DNA from: Hyphomicrobiales bacterium
GTDB taxonomy: Bacteria > Pseudomonadota > Alphaproteobacteria > Rhizobiales > HXMU1428-3
Assembly: GCA_021775425.1 (NCBI GenBank)
Contig: JAJFHX010000036.1
Location: 1 to 64,000 of the forward strand
Length of the DNA: 64,000 nucleotides
Direction: 5' to 3'
The position numbers and the translations under genes were made by a program. The notes under the pieces were generated by a model. It ran no database searches. It was not told the DNA's origin and worked only from the letters and a program-made list of their open reading frames with translations. Shown here in pieces: positions 26,756-35,684 of this stretch. Each line of letters begins with the position of its first letter. Within the stretch, counting starts at the first letter, position 1.

Positions 26756-27871
26756 ATGAGTGCTGTTGATCATGTTCAGACGGTTATCATAGGCGCAGGC
26801 GTTGTCGGCCTTGCCATTGCAAGAAAATTAGCGCGCCGCGGTCATGAAGTAATCATACTTGAAGAAGAACCTCTCATTGGCCAGCACACCAGCTCTCACA
26901 ATTCAGAAGTGATCCATGCCGGAATGTACTATCCGGAAAATTCGCTCCGCGCCAGATACTGCGTGAAGGGGCGTGAGATGATGTATGATTATTGCAAAAC
27001 GCGCCATATCAATCATCAGGCAATAGGCAAATTAATTGTCGCGACGCAGGATGATCAGATCAATCGCATTCATGAACTTGAAAGCCTTGGCCAAAAAAAC
27101 GGCATCAACGATTTAAAACAACTGTCTGCAACGGAAGCAAAAGAGCTGGAACCAGAGCTGACATGCAAAAAGGCATTGCTCTCACCCTCAACTGGAATTG
27201 TCGACGCCTCACACCTGATGCTCTCACTATTAGGTGAAGCTGAAGCCGAAGGGGCGGTGCTGGCCTGTAACACCAGATTGAAATCAACAGATATAAAAGA
27301 CAGCAAATTCATCCTCTATATGGATGATGACGAGACGGTCATTTCCTGCACCAATCTGATTAATGCGGCTGGGCTTGGTGCCTGGGATGTGGCAAGGAAT
27401 ATGCAGTACTACCCAGAGCAAAAGATCCCAACCCAGAATATGACCAAAGGCAACTACTTTGTGTTGCAAGGTGCAAAGCCACCCTTTACGCGTTTAATCT
27501 ATCCCGTTCCTTATGATAAATCCTTAGGGGTTCATTATTTAAGAGACCTTGGCGGTCAGGTGAAATTCGGCCCCGATGTCGAGCAGCTCAAAGAACAACA
27601 AATTGATTATAAAGTCGATCCCGCCCGCAAAGCGTCATTTGAGCAGAAAATTCGCCTGTTCTGGCCAGAACTGCCAGATAATGCACTGGTCCCGGATATG
27701 TGCGGCATCAGGCCAAGAATTTCTGCGCCGAAAGAAAAGATGGCAGACTTTCTGATTGAAGCGGAGGCTGATCACGGCATCAAAGGTCTGGTCCAGCTAT
27801 TTGGTATTGAATCGCCCGGACTCACTTCGTCCCTTGCCATCGCCGAATATGTCGGCTCTCTTTATGAGTGA
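26756..27871 (+). CDS. lhgO: FAD-dependent oxidoreductase, L-2-hydroxyglutarate oxidase-like
   Basis: This D-amino-acid-oxidase-fold flavoprotein has 371 residues. It has the FAD motif VIIGAGVVGLAIARKLARRGHEV and the segment SSHNSEVIHAGMYYP, which is typical of L-2-hydroxyglutarate dehydrogenase/oxidase. Further family segments are LINAAGLGAWDVAR, KGNYFVL and the C-terminal GIESPGLTSSLAIAEYV. It would oxidise an L-2-hydroxy acid to the 2-oxo acid and pass electrons to quinone or oxygen. This fits upstream of the TPP decarboxylase in a hydroxy-acid route. It is the last gene of the tct operon. Confidence 0.85.
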   Translation: MSAVDHVQTVIIGAGVVGLAIARKLARRGHEVIILEEEPLIGQHTSSHNSEVIHAGMYYPENSLRARYCVKGREMMYDYCKTRHINHQAIGKLIVATQDDQINRIHELESLGQKNGINDLKQLSATEAKELEPELTCKKALLSPSTGIVDASHLMLSLLGEAEAEGAVLACNTRLKSTDIKDSKFILYMDDDETVISCTNLINAAGLGAWDVARNMQYYPEQKIPTQNMTKGNYFVLQGAKPPFTRLIYPVPYDKSLGVHYLRDLGGQVKFGPDVEQLKEQQIDYKVDPARKASFEQKIRLFWPELPDNALVPDMCGIRPRISAPKEKMADFLIEAEADHGIKGLVQLFGIESPGLTSSLAIAEYVGSLYE

Positions 27872-27907
27872 GGGACAATCCTATTCACGCTGCTCATTAC
27901 CAACTGT

Positions 27908-28813
27908 TCATTGCTCATCTGGGTGAGAAAACAAAGCCCTGTTTTGCTTGACCAGAGCGGCGATGAAGTTCGCCACCGTCTTAATCCTTAATACATCACT
28001 TTGAGAACTGTGCCAGGCAATCCAGTATGGTCGTGTGATTTTCTTAGCTGCCAGAATGGGTAAAAGATCATTCATCCCGTAAACCATAAAATCATGCAAA
28101 ATACCAATGCCCGCCCCGGCTCTGATCGCTTCGAGCTGGCCAACAGAGCTGGCAATTTCAATGGTTGAGCGCCATCCCTGTAAAAAGTCCTGCACATAAT
28201 TGAGCGATGGCGTCGCATTGAGATCATCCACATAGCCAAGAAGACTATGATCATTCAAATCTTTCAACTGTTGAGGGGTGCCAAACCGGCGGATATAGTC
28301 CTTAGAGGCATAAAGACCAAGTGTGTAATCGGTCAGTTTCTTTCCGGTCAACCGGCCCTTAACAGGCCGCCCGACCAGAATAGCAATATCAGCCTCGCGC
28401 TGGGAAAGAGAGAAACTGCGCTGGATCGGTACCAGTTGAATATGAAGATCCGGGTGCTGGCGGCTCAACTCCCCAATCCGGGGCGCAAGAAACGAAATCC
28501 CAAACCCGTCCGGCGCGCCGATTCTGACAGTGCCAGTCAGTCTGGTCTCGGTTTTATCCTGCTGCATTTGTACTTTTAAAAAGGCAGCTTCAATTTGCTC
28601 AAACTCCGGCAGTAAAGCCCGCCCCGCTTCAGTCATCTCACACCCGTGCGTGCGCCTGATAAGCAGTTTCTGATTAAGCGAGGTCTCAAGCGCAGTAATC
28701 CGCCGGCTAAGCGTAGCCTGGCTCACACCAATGCGTTTAGCTGCCCCAAGCATCTGCCCGGCCCGCGCAACTGCCAGAAAATATTTCACATCATCCCAAT
28801 CCAAAACTATCAT
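27908..28813 (-). CDS. LysR family transcriptional regulator
   Basis: The 301-residue regulator has an N-terminal winged helix-turn-helix (WDDVKYFLAVARAGQMLGAA, then GVSQATLSRRITALETSL) and a LysR effector domain from about 90. It is divergent from mmsA with 138 bases between starts, so mmsA is its likely target. Its stop converges on the flavoprotein gene with 36 bases between. Effector unknown. Confidence 0.92.
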   Translation of the reverse strand: MIVLDWDDVKYFLAVARAGQMLGAAKRIGVSQATLSRRITALETSLNQKLLIRRTHGCEMTEAGRALLPEFEQIEAAFLKVQMQQDKTETRLTGTVRIGAPDGFGISFLAPRIGELSRQHPDLHIQLVPIQRSFSLSQREADIAILVGRPVKGRLTGKKLTDYTLGLYASKDYIRRFGTPQQLKDLNDHSLLGYVDDLNATPSLNYVQDFLQGWRSTIEIASSVGQLEAIRAGAGIGILHDFMVYGMNDLLPILAAKKITRPYWIAWHSSQSDVLRIKTVANFIAALVKQNRALFSHPDEQ

Positions 28814-28951
28814 CCGTTCAGTTATTCAAAAATGCATAACAGTTCATCATTATATTATCTTGTTATACAGAAAATGATATGCAATTTTGTCGGCAACAGA
28901 AAGAAAAAATATAAAATTAGCGGACAATTTATGGCGAGCAAGGAGCCAACT

Positions 28952-30454
28952 ATGACACAGATAGGACATTTCATCAGCAATCAGCAGCAGGTTGGTACAT
29001 CAGGGCGGGAGCAACCGGTTTTTAATCCGGCAACAGGTCAGTCAGAAAACAGCGTGGCTCTTGCATCTGTTGAAGAAGTCAACACAGCCGTTGCAGCGGC
29101 AAAAGAAGCCTGGCCAGCATGGAGCAAAACACCACCCCTTCGCCGCGCCAGAATTCTGGATAAATTCAAAACCATTCTCTGGGAACGGGCAGATGAACTG
29201 GCCGAAATAATCTCTTCAGAGCATGGCAAGGTTCATGATGATGCCGTGGGCGAAGTCACCAGAGGGCTTGAAGTTGTTGAGTTTGCTGTTGGCGCTCCGA
29301 CCTTCCTTAAAGGCGAGTTTTCAGAAAATGTCGGCTCTGACGTAGACAGTCATTCTATTCGCCAGAGCCTGGGCGTCGTCGCTGGCATCACACCGTTTAA
29401 TTTTCCGGCCATGGTGCCAATGTGGATGTTCCCGGTTGCCCTTGCTTGCGGCAACACCTTTATTCTGAAACCATCAGAGCGCGACCCGTCAGCCAGCTTG
29501 AAAATGGCCGAGTGGCTGAAAGAAGCGGGCTTGCCTGATGGAGTCTTTAACGTCGTGCAGGGTGATAAAGAAGCTGTTGACGCTTTGCTTGATCATCAAG
29601 ACGTGAAAGCCATCTCTTTTGTTGGCTCAACACCGATTGCTCAGTACATCCATCAGCGCGGCACTGCGAACGGAAAACGCGTTCAGGCACTCGGCGGCGC
29701 AAAAAACCACATGGTCATCATGCCTGATGCGGATCTTGACATGGCTACTAACGCATTGATGGGCGCAGCCTTTGGTTCCGCTGGTGAGCGCTGCATGGCC
29801 ATCTCTGTGGCTGTTCCGGTGACAGATCAGGTCGCTGACGCCTTGATTGAAAAGCTGGTGCCAAAAATTGAAGCCCTGAAAATCGGCCCGGCGACCGACA
29901 AAGCCTCTGAAATGGGCCCGCTGATCACCAAAGAGCATATGGAAAAAGTAAAAGGATATATTGATAGCGGTGAGCAGGAAGGCGCTAAAATCATCACGGA
30001 TGGCCGCAGTTTCAGGCAGGAAAAACAAGGCTATGAAAACGGCTTTTACGTTGGTGGCACGCTGATCGATCAGGTCTCACCAGAAATGAAAATCTGGAAA
30101 GAGGAAATCTTTGGCCCCGTTCTGTCAATTGTCAGGCGGCAGTCTTACAAAGATGCCGTTGACCTGATCCATTCATGTGAATACGCCAATGGCACAGCCG
30201 TTTTCACCCGCGATGGTGATACAGCCAGAGCCTTTAGTCAGGATATTGAAGTTGGCATGGTTGGTGTGAATGTACCGATACCTGTGCCGATGGCATTTCA
30301 TAGTTTTGGCGGCTGGAAAGCGTCTATCTTCGGTGATCATCACATGCATGGTATGGAAGGGGTGCGTTTTTTCACTCGCATTAAGACCACAACCACCAGA
30401 TGGCCTTCCGGTCAGCGTGATGACCCGCAGTTTTCAATGCCAACTCTTGGCTAA
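28952..30454 (+). CDS. mmsA: CoA-acylating methylmalonate-semialdehyde dehydrogenase
   Basis: This enzyme oxidises methylmalonate or malonate semialdehyde to propionyl-CoA or acetyl-CoA, in valine, beta-alanine and inositol breakdown. It has 500 residues, the usual length. Visible are GVVAGITPFNFPAMVPMWMF, ILKPSERDPS, FVGSTPIAQYI, GAKNHMVIMPDADLD (no catalytic Glu, as expected of the CoA-acylating class) and the nucleophile in GSAGERCMAIS. The longest ORF runs back to 28646 through the divergent regulator. ATG 28952 is chosen because AGGAG lies 6 bases upstream. It supports the idea that the neighbouring island makes a semialdehyde. Confidence 0.94.
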   Translation: MTQIGHFISNQQQVGTSGREQPVFNPATGQSENSVALASVEEVNTAVAAAKEAWPAWSKTPPLRRARILDKFKTILWERADELAEIISSEHGKVHDDAVGEVTRGLEVVEFAVGAPTFLKGEFSENVGSDVDSHSIRQSLGVVAGITPFNFPAMVPMWMFPVALACGNTFILKPSERDPSASLKMAEWLKEAGLPDGVFNVVQGDKEAVDALLDHQDVKAISFVGSTPIAQYIHQRGTANGKRVQALGGAKNHMVIMPDADLDMATNALMGAAFGSAGERCMAISVAVPVTDQVADALIEKLVPKIEALKIGPATDKASEMGPLITKEHMEKVKGYIDSGEQEGAKIITDGRSFRQEKQGYENGFYVGGTLIDQVSPEMKIWKEEIFGPVLSIVRRQSYKDAVDLIHSCEYANGTAVFTRDGDTARAFSQDIEVGMVGVNVPIPVPMAFHSFGGWKASIFGDHHMHGMEGVRFFTRIKTTTTRWPSGQRDDPQFSMPTLG

Positions 30455-30588
30455 TCAAAAAAGCCAACTCACTGTTAAGCTACGGAATGAACTTTATAAT
30501 TATTTAGAAAATCAATTGAGCCGGTTCACAAAACTGTCAGTGGCTTAAAAAGCTGAATGCTTTAAGTTAAAACAAAATAAAACAAATA

Positions 30589-30616
30589 AATGGCCACTCT
30601 ATTCAGAGTGGCCATT
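30589..30616 (+). promoter_or_regulatory. leader hairpin before the peroxiredoxin-like gene
   Basis: AATGGCCACTCT (30589-30600) and its perfect complement (30605-30616) form a 12-bp stem with loop ATTC. No T-run follows, and the Shine-Dalgarno GGGGAAGGAG starts 6 bases later. It may be the mmsA transcript end or a leader element of the next gene. Confidence 0.55.
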
Positions 30617-30639
30617 ATCATGGGGAAGGAGTGTCAATC

Positions 30640-31176
30640 ATGATAATGCCAAGAGAAAAAACACCAGACCTTAACCTGCCAATGGTGGCGGGTGGTCAGT
30701 TTGTCCTGAGTGAAGAAAAAGCTGAGCGGGGCACGCTGGTCTGTTTTTACAGAGGGCTCCATTGCCCGATATGTGCAAATTATCTGAAAGAATTAGAAAA
30801 ACAAACTGAAGCATTTGCAGAACGTGGGTTTAACACCATCGCTATCAGTTCAGATAGCGAAGAGCGGGCCAAATCAATGGCTGAAAAAGTTGAGGCCAGC
30901 AATCTACGCTTTGCATATGGGTTAGATCTTAAGCTCGCAAGAGACTGGGGGCTCTATATTTCTGCTGGAAGAGGGCTGACATCCATCAACATTGAGGAAC
31001 CGGCTTTGTTCTCTGAGCCCGGCCTGTTTATCGTCAACAACGACCAGACTTTATATTACGCCTCAGTGCAGACAATGCCATTTTCCCGACCACATTTTTC
31101 TGAACTGGTCGGCGCACTTGATTTTGTCATTAAAAATGATTATCCCGCACGCGGTGAATTTACCGGGGCCGTTTAA
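30640..31176 (+). CDS. peroxiredoxin-like (AhpC/TSA family) protein
   Basis: The 178-residue thioredoxin-fold protein has the motif FYRGLHCPICANYLKELEK with C42 and C45. This CPxC pattern resembles thioredoxin-like peroxidases and differs from the single peroxidatic PTxxC of classical peroxiredoxins. It would reduce peroxides or act as a disulfide reductase in the cytosol; no signal peptide is present. GTG 30631 overlaps the Shine-Dalgarno sequence, so ATG 30640 with AAGGAG 8 bases upstream is chosen. It stands alone. Confidence 0.85.
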   Translation: MIMPREKTPDLNLPMVAGGQFVLSEEKAERGTLVCFYRGLHCPICANYLKELEKQTEAFAERGFNTIAISSDSEERAKSMAEKVEASNLRFAYGLDLKLARDWGLYISAGRGLTSINIEEPALFSEPGLFIVNNDQTLYYASVQTMPFSRPHFSELVGALDFVIKNDYPARGEFTGAV

Positions 31177-31245
31177 AACCGATCCATTAAACAGCGACAC
31201 GCTAATTTTGAATTTATTTACTGAGCAAAATTAGTGGGTTGCTGA

Positions 31246-31632
31246 TTAACCCTGCCGTGACCTGCAAAACAGGCCGGCCATCCCAAGCAAAGCCCAGGAA
31301 GCAATCAGCGTCATCCCGCCAAAAGGAGCAAAGCCGGTAAGGTTTGGCATCTTCAGTAAAACAGATAAGTAAATACTAAAGCAAAAAACAACCACACCAG
31401 CAATAAAACCCAGCCCGGCTATGCGAAGCCAGTTAGAGCGGGCAAAATCAGTTTTCCCAAACTGAGCCAGACCAATAGCGACAATCACCGCCGCATGAAT
31501 AAGATTATAGCGAAGCGCCGTTTCTATCATGCTGAATGTTTCAGGTTGTATCGATGCTTTCAGACCATGCTCAGCATAAGCGCCAAACCCAACAGCAAAA
31601 CAACCAAGCAATGCACCAGCAAACAGGATCAT
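31246..31632 (-). CDS. DUF423 family membrane protein
   Basis: The 128-residue protein has four membrane helices and the DUF423 (YgdD) pattern: GALLGCFAVGFGAYAEHGLK at the N terminus, TALRYNLIHAAVIVAIG, and GFAPFGGMTLIASWALLG at the end. The function of the family is unknown. It is a monocistronic minus-strand gene. Confidence 0.9.
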   Translation of the reverse strand: MILFAGALLGCFAVGFGAYAEHGLKASIQPETFSMIETALRYNLIHAAVIVAIGLAQFGKTDFARSNWLRIAGLGFIAGVVVFCFSIYLSVLLKMPNLTGFAPFGGMTLIASWALLGMAGLFCRSRQG

Positions 31633-31754
31633 AAAACCAGCCTCTTAAATCAATTGGAAGATAGATTTGTGATGGTCAATTAAGTTATAAAGAACTTAGA
31701 CTTCATTACAAAAGAATATCAAAGCGCACAAATTATTTATTTAGCCGCAACTGA

Positions 31755-34019
31755 TCATGCTGCATTATTTAATACGCGTTTCTGGCAATGCTCATTAATC
31801 TTTTGAATTAACTGGTCAATATCAATCGGTTTTGAAAGATACTCATTCGCACCAAGTTCCATATATTCATCAATCGCTTCTTTTAGCGCATTAGCGGAAA
31901 GAATGATAATCGGTATATCTTTATAAGTTTGATCAGACCTGCGAATTCGTTTAATCGCCTCATCGCCGCTCATCTTTGGCATCTGAATATCCATCAACAC
32001 AATATCAAAAGCACGCTGATCAAGCTGCGCCAGTGCTTCGAGGCCATTGTTGACCATGACCAGTTCAATGCCCTCATCGTTTAAAGCTTCAGAGATAACC
32101 ATCTGATTAACGAGATTATCTTCAGCCAGAAGAATTTGCAAACGACTGTCGGATGAAAGTCGCTCAGGTGTTTTGAGGTCCTTCTGTATTTCATCAGCAG
32201 TGAGGTCATCACTCAATACAGCTGGAATGGTAAACCAGAAAGTCGAGCCATTGCCAGGTGTGCTGTGAACACCGATTTCACCGCCCATAAGATGACAGAG
32301 ATCTTTTGAAATAGTCAGGCCAAGGCCACTCCCCCCATGCGAACGCTGGTCTGTATTATCCACCTGGCTGAAGCGATCAAAAATTTTAAGTTGATTAATT
32401 GCCGTAATGCCCGGGCCAGTATCATTGATTTTAAACAGCAGTTTTCCGTCATGGTTTTTTTCGACCAGCACACTTATTTCACCGCTATCAGTAAACTTAA
32501 CAGCATTGCCAAGCATATTGATCAACACTTGCCTGATGCGTTTCGGATCGCCTGTATAATTTTCTAGGCAATCCTCATTAATCTGATAACGAATGTTGAG
32601 GCCCTTATTCACTGCAATTCCGGAAACCGTATTGACAGCGATTTTCACAAGCTCTTCAACATCATACTCTTCTTCCCAAAGCTCAATCAGGCCCGCTTCA
32701 ATTTTGGAAATGTCCAGCACATCTTCGATGATTGTTAAAAGTGATGTACTCGAAGAACATATGGTTTTGACATAATCTTTTTGCGTTTCATTCAGCTCAG
32801 TCCGCCCAAGCAATTGAGCCATCCCCATCACACCATTTAAAGGAGTTCTGATTTCATGGCTCATATTGGCAAGAAAACTGCTTTTGAGTTTATTGGCATT
32901 TTCAGCATTCAGTTTTGCCGCGTTCAGCTCACCCAGTTGCAGCTGGTAACTCTCAGTGACTTTTTCCGTAAGTGTGATGGCCCGTCTGTTGGATCGGGTC
33001 AGCAGAATAAACAGAATAAATAACAACGTATCAATGGATATCCCACCAAACAGAATAATCCATGGCTGGTTATTGCTGTATAGCGCACGGAAAGACTTAG
33101 CACTTTGTATTTTAAAATTCCACGTTCTACCATAAGCGGTGAGCGGCACAGATTTTGTCAGCTGTGGGTCAGGGTCATAATCAGCGTTTGTTGGCTTTAG
33201 TTCATCATAAAGCGGAACCGTACCGTCGGTCACTCTGATGCTGACATGGCGGTTTTTCTGATGCAGCGTCCCGGCCATTAGTTTGCTCATTACAAAGGGA
33301 GCATAAACAAGCCCGGTAAAGTTTTGCTGCCGTAGAGCCAGACTTTTATCAAGACCATTTTTATAAAAGGGCGTATAGAACAGAAATCCAGGTGTTTTGG
33401 CTGCATCCTGAACCAGAGTAATCGGCCCGGTAATTTGAGCTTTGCCAGTGTCTCTCGCCTTTAATGCGGCTCTATAGCGGTTCGTTTCATGCGCCAGATC
33501 AAGGCCAATCGCCTGCTGATTGTCCATAAAGGGTTCAATATAAGTGATGGGTAAATATTCTTTGCGTATCCGTTTTGGATGCACATCAAAATAAGCTCGC
33601 TCAGCCTTTTTTTGAAACAGGTATTGATCTAACTTCAATGTGGTTGGCAAATAATGCACCACACCAATGCCATTGATACCCGGATATTTAACATTCAGAT
33701 GCAAGCGATTGGAAAAAGTACGCCAATGCTGATTATCAGTATTACCACCATTAGCTTCAATGACGGCAACCCCGCTCCAGAGTGCATCTTCATATTTTTG
33801 CATTCGTTCAGAAACAAGTTTGACAACCTGCGAAACTTCGCGATCAAACTTCAGCATGGTCTTTTCTTCAATTTGCAGCTTGGCAAAATACCAGGCCCCA
33901 AAAGTTAGCACAAGTGACCCGGCAAGAACGCACCAATGAACCCAATGTAGCGCAGCACCATCATGAATGTCTTCCAGCTCATTGCTGATTTCCTGATAGT
34001 CGGTCTGGTATTTACTCAT
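31755..34019 (-). CDS. hybrid sensor histidine kinase with CHASE domain
   Basis: The 754-residue sensor kinase has a membrane helix near residues 28-46. A CHASE extracytoplasmic sensor follows (about 80-285, with GINGIGVVHYLP, YLPITYIEPFMDNQQAIGLDL and TPGFLFYTPFYKNG) and a second helix near 320-340. The HisKA domain has phospho-His in NMSHEIRTPLNGVMG. The ATPase domain has NAVKFTDSGEI, NDTGPGI and GGSGLGLTI. A C-terminal receiver domain (about 625-745) has phospho-Asp in VLMDIQMPKMSG. No Hpt domain is fused, so phosphotransfer to another protein is expected. It is divergent from the NarL-type regulator at 34445, the most likely partner. Confidence 0.94.
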   Translation of the reverse strand: MSKYQTDYQEISNELEDIHDGAALHWVHWCVLAGSLVLTFGAWYFAKLQIEEKTMLKFDREVSQVVKLVSERMQKYEDALWSGVAVIEANGGNTDNQHWRTFSNRLHLNVKYPGINGIGVVHYLPTTLKLDQYLFQKKAERAYFDVHPKRIRKEYLPITYIEPFMDNQQAIGLDLAHETNRYRAALKARDTGKAQITGPITLVQDAAKTPGFLFYTPFYKNGLDKSLALRQQNFTGLVYAPFVMSKLMAGTLHQKNRHVSIRVTDGTVPLYDELKPTNADYDPDPQLTKSVPLTAYGRTWNFKIQSAKSFRALYSNNQPWIILFGGISIDTLLFILFILLTRSNRRAITLTEKVTESYQLQLGELNAAKLNAENANKLKSSFLANMSHEIRTPLNGVMGMAQLLGRTELNETQKDYVKTICSSSTSLLTIIEDVLDISKIEAGLIELWEEEYDVEELVKIAVNTVSGIAVNKGLNIRYQINEDCLENYTGDPKRIRQVLINMLGNAVKFTDSGEISVLVEKNHDGKLLFKINDTGPGITAINQLKIFDRFSQVDNTDQRSHGGSGLGLTISKDLCHLMGGEIGVHSTPGNGSTFWFTIPAVLSDDLTADEIQKDLKTPERLSSDSRLQILLAEDNLVNQMVISEALNDEGIELVMVNNGLEALAQLDQRAFDIVLMDIQMPKMSGDEAIKRIRRSDQTYKDIPIIILSANALKEAIDEYMELGANEYLSKPIDIDQLIQKINEHCQKRVLNNAA

Positions 34020-34444
34020 GGTACTGATACTTCTTACTTAGTTACTGGATACAAAAAAACACCGTAACAAATAAGTATAAGCATTCAGTTAAATAGAAAT
34101 TAGAAAAGTCAAATGTGCGAATGTGAGGCATCCATAGAGGCTCCTTCTTAAACCTCAGGAGCCAAAAATCAGCCAACTGATAAATGCAGCACTGCTGACC
34201 CAACAATTTTGGTTGATTGAGACATCACATCCCAAATTGCAATCAGGAAGAATTGCTTAAAATTGCAGCTTTAACAGCAATTTATGCGATTATAATGCAT
34301 CACATTGTAAGAGTTTTTAAAATTAATAACAATTCCAGCTTTATAAATCTCTGTAACAAATTTAAGATATAATTTATATTAGTAGAATTGCACCGCAATA
34401 GTATACGTCAGCGTAATGTGCTCATCAGAATTGAATGGCAACAT
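34020..34444. other. divergent promoter region of the kinase/regulator pair
   Basis: 425 AT-rich bases without an ORF. It holds a possible 7-bp hairpin (GGCTCCT 34139-34145 with AGGAGCC 34157-34163). It also holds a cluster of AATTGC hexamers at 34235, 34251 and 34261, followed by the inverted copy GCAATT at 34277-34282. These could be operator half-sites for an autoregulating response regulator. Confidence 0.45.
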
Positions 34445-35113
34445 ATGACAAATGCACTTCAAATAGCGGTAGTTGATAACCAGCCGATATACCGCCAGGG
34501 CATCGAGTACTTACTTCGATCAGCACCTGATTATTGCCTTGTCGCTGAGGGAGAGAACCTTAGTCAGGCCGTAGATATTTCCGTAAATAGCAAACCTGAC
34601 ATCATGCTCATTGATCTGAATATTCCAGGGGGTGGGTTAAACGCTCTGAGGCAAATTCTGAGTCAGAACAACGCCATTAAGATGGTTGTGCTGACAGATG
34701 TGAATTGTGAAACCCAGTTCCTTGAAACATTTAAATCTGGCGCGAAAGGCTTTATCGCCAAAGCGGTTGAAGGTCAGAAACTGTTACGCATCCTGAAAAC
34801 CATAGGTACAGGCGGCACCTATGCGGAACCGTCACTCGCCAGTTCATGCATTTCACATCAGTTTTACGGCAGTAATGAAAAAAAGCGTATGCTTGAATTG
34901 CTGACCAATCGGGAGCAGGAAATTTTGGAACTGGTAGCTGAAGGCAAAACCAACAAAGAGATAGCCATCTTCTATAAAATTACAGAGAGAACGGTCAAAT
35001 ATTTTATGACCAACATTTTACAAAAGCTGAATGTTCGTAACCGCGTTGAAGCGGCTCTCGTCGCTGATAAATACCGCCAGAAAAATGAAGACTTTTCGTT
35101 TCGACTGAATTAA
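34445..35113 (+). CDS. NarL/LuxR-type response regulator
   Basis: The 222-residue regulator has a receiver domain (residues 5-120) with acidic D11, phospho-acceptor D57 in LIDLNIPGGG and the switch Lys in GFIAKAV. A LuxR-type helix-turn-helix follows (about 150-215, with LTNREQEILELVAEGKTN and NILQKLNVRNRVEA). The acidic pair is D11-N12 where many receivers have DD, which can change metal binding. The longer frame starts at a TTG at 34388 without a ribosome site. ATG 34445 is chosen because it places the receiver domain at the N terminus. It is likely the output of the divergent CHASE kinase and may control the secretion locus downstream. Confidence 0.9.
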   Translation: MTNALQIAVVDNQPIYRQGIEYLLRSAPDYCLVAEGENLSQAVDISVNSKPDIMLIDLNIPGGGLNALRQILSQNNAIKMVVLTDVNCETQFLETFKSGAKGFIAKAVEGQKLLRILKTIGTGGTYAEPSLASSCISHQFYGSNEKKRMLELLTNREQEILELVAEGKTNKEIAIFYKITERTVKYFMTNILQKLNVRNRVEAALVADKYRQKNEDFSFRLN

Positions 35114-35144
35114 CGGTTCGGCCGGGCCAAAATTAACAGGCCGC

Positions 35145-35684
35145 CTATTCATCACCTTCTTTGAAAGAGCGCACCTCAATCCCATCCTTCACACTGGCGC
35201 GATAGTAAACGGTTTTCCCGGAAAATTCTTTCTCGCGTAAGCCCGTGAGCAAAGGTGTTAAAAATCGTTGAGGGCCAACAGCATCGATAATCCAGTAATT
35301 ATCACCGCTTTTCCATTCTTCATTCTTGAGGGAATAGTCAGTTTTGCTTTCATCAAGCAAATGCGTATGAATTTCATCAGAAACAGCAGCCCAGATAATC
35401 ACACCAACAGGAATGGTCTGACCACTACCTTCTTTATGTGCTTCAGCCAGGCGGTATTGATTATAGAGAAATGGCGGCACAACACGTTCATGTAGTTCTT
35501 TAAGTGTTATCTGCTGATGAGCCGCGCTCTGCATCAGGATCGTTACGATATTCCCGAACTTGGCGGCGACCAGCTGACCATTTAGATAATCAATCTGCGC
35601 CTTACTGGGAGCGACTCTCTCTTCAGTGTTCGCGTCAGTCGTGGTTTTTGTTTTTTGATCGTCAGTTGTTTCAATCGTACTCAT
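35145..35684 (-). CDS. HlyC-type toxin-activating lysine acyltransferase
   Basis: The 179-residue protein matches the RTX toxin acyltransferase family, which moves a fatty acid from acyl-ACP to lysines of an RTX protein before secretion. Aligning by eye with HlyC gives GNIVTILMQSAAHQQ with the catalytic His (H56), VGVIIWAAVSDEI (HlyC: YCSWANLS), and WKSGDNYWIIDAVGP (HlyC: WTSGDRKWFIDWIAP) with the conserved Asp (D128). A 30-residue Thr/Asp-rich N-terminal extension is unusual. ATG 35684 has AAGGA about 10 bases upstream; the longer ORF begins with TTG. It is divergent from the giant RTX peroxidase gene, the obvious candidate substrate, and it converges on the response regulator. Confidence 0.85.
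   Translation of the reverse strand: MSTIETTDDQKTKTTTDANTEERVAPSKAQIDYLNGQLVAAKFGNIVTILMQSAAHQQITLKELHERVVPPFLYNQYRLAEAHKEGSGQTIPVGVIIWAAVSDEIHTHLLDESKTDYSLKNEEWKSGDNYWIIDAVGPQRFLTPLLTGLREKEFSGKTVYYRASVKDGIEVRSFKEGDE

Noticed and set aside
28646-28951. 102-residue N-terminal extension of mmsA
   Set aside because: It runs through the divergent LysR gene, has no ribosome site and exceeds the family length; ATG 28952 has AGGAG at proper spacing.
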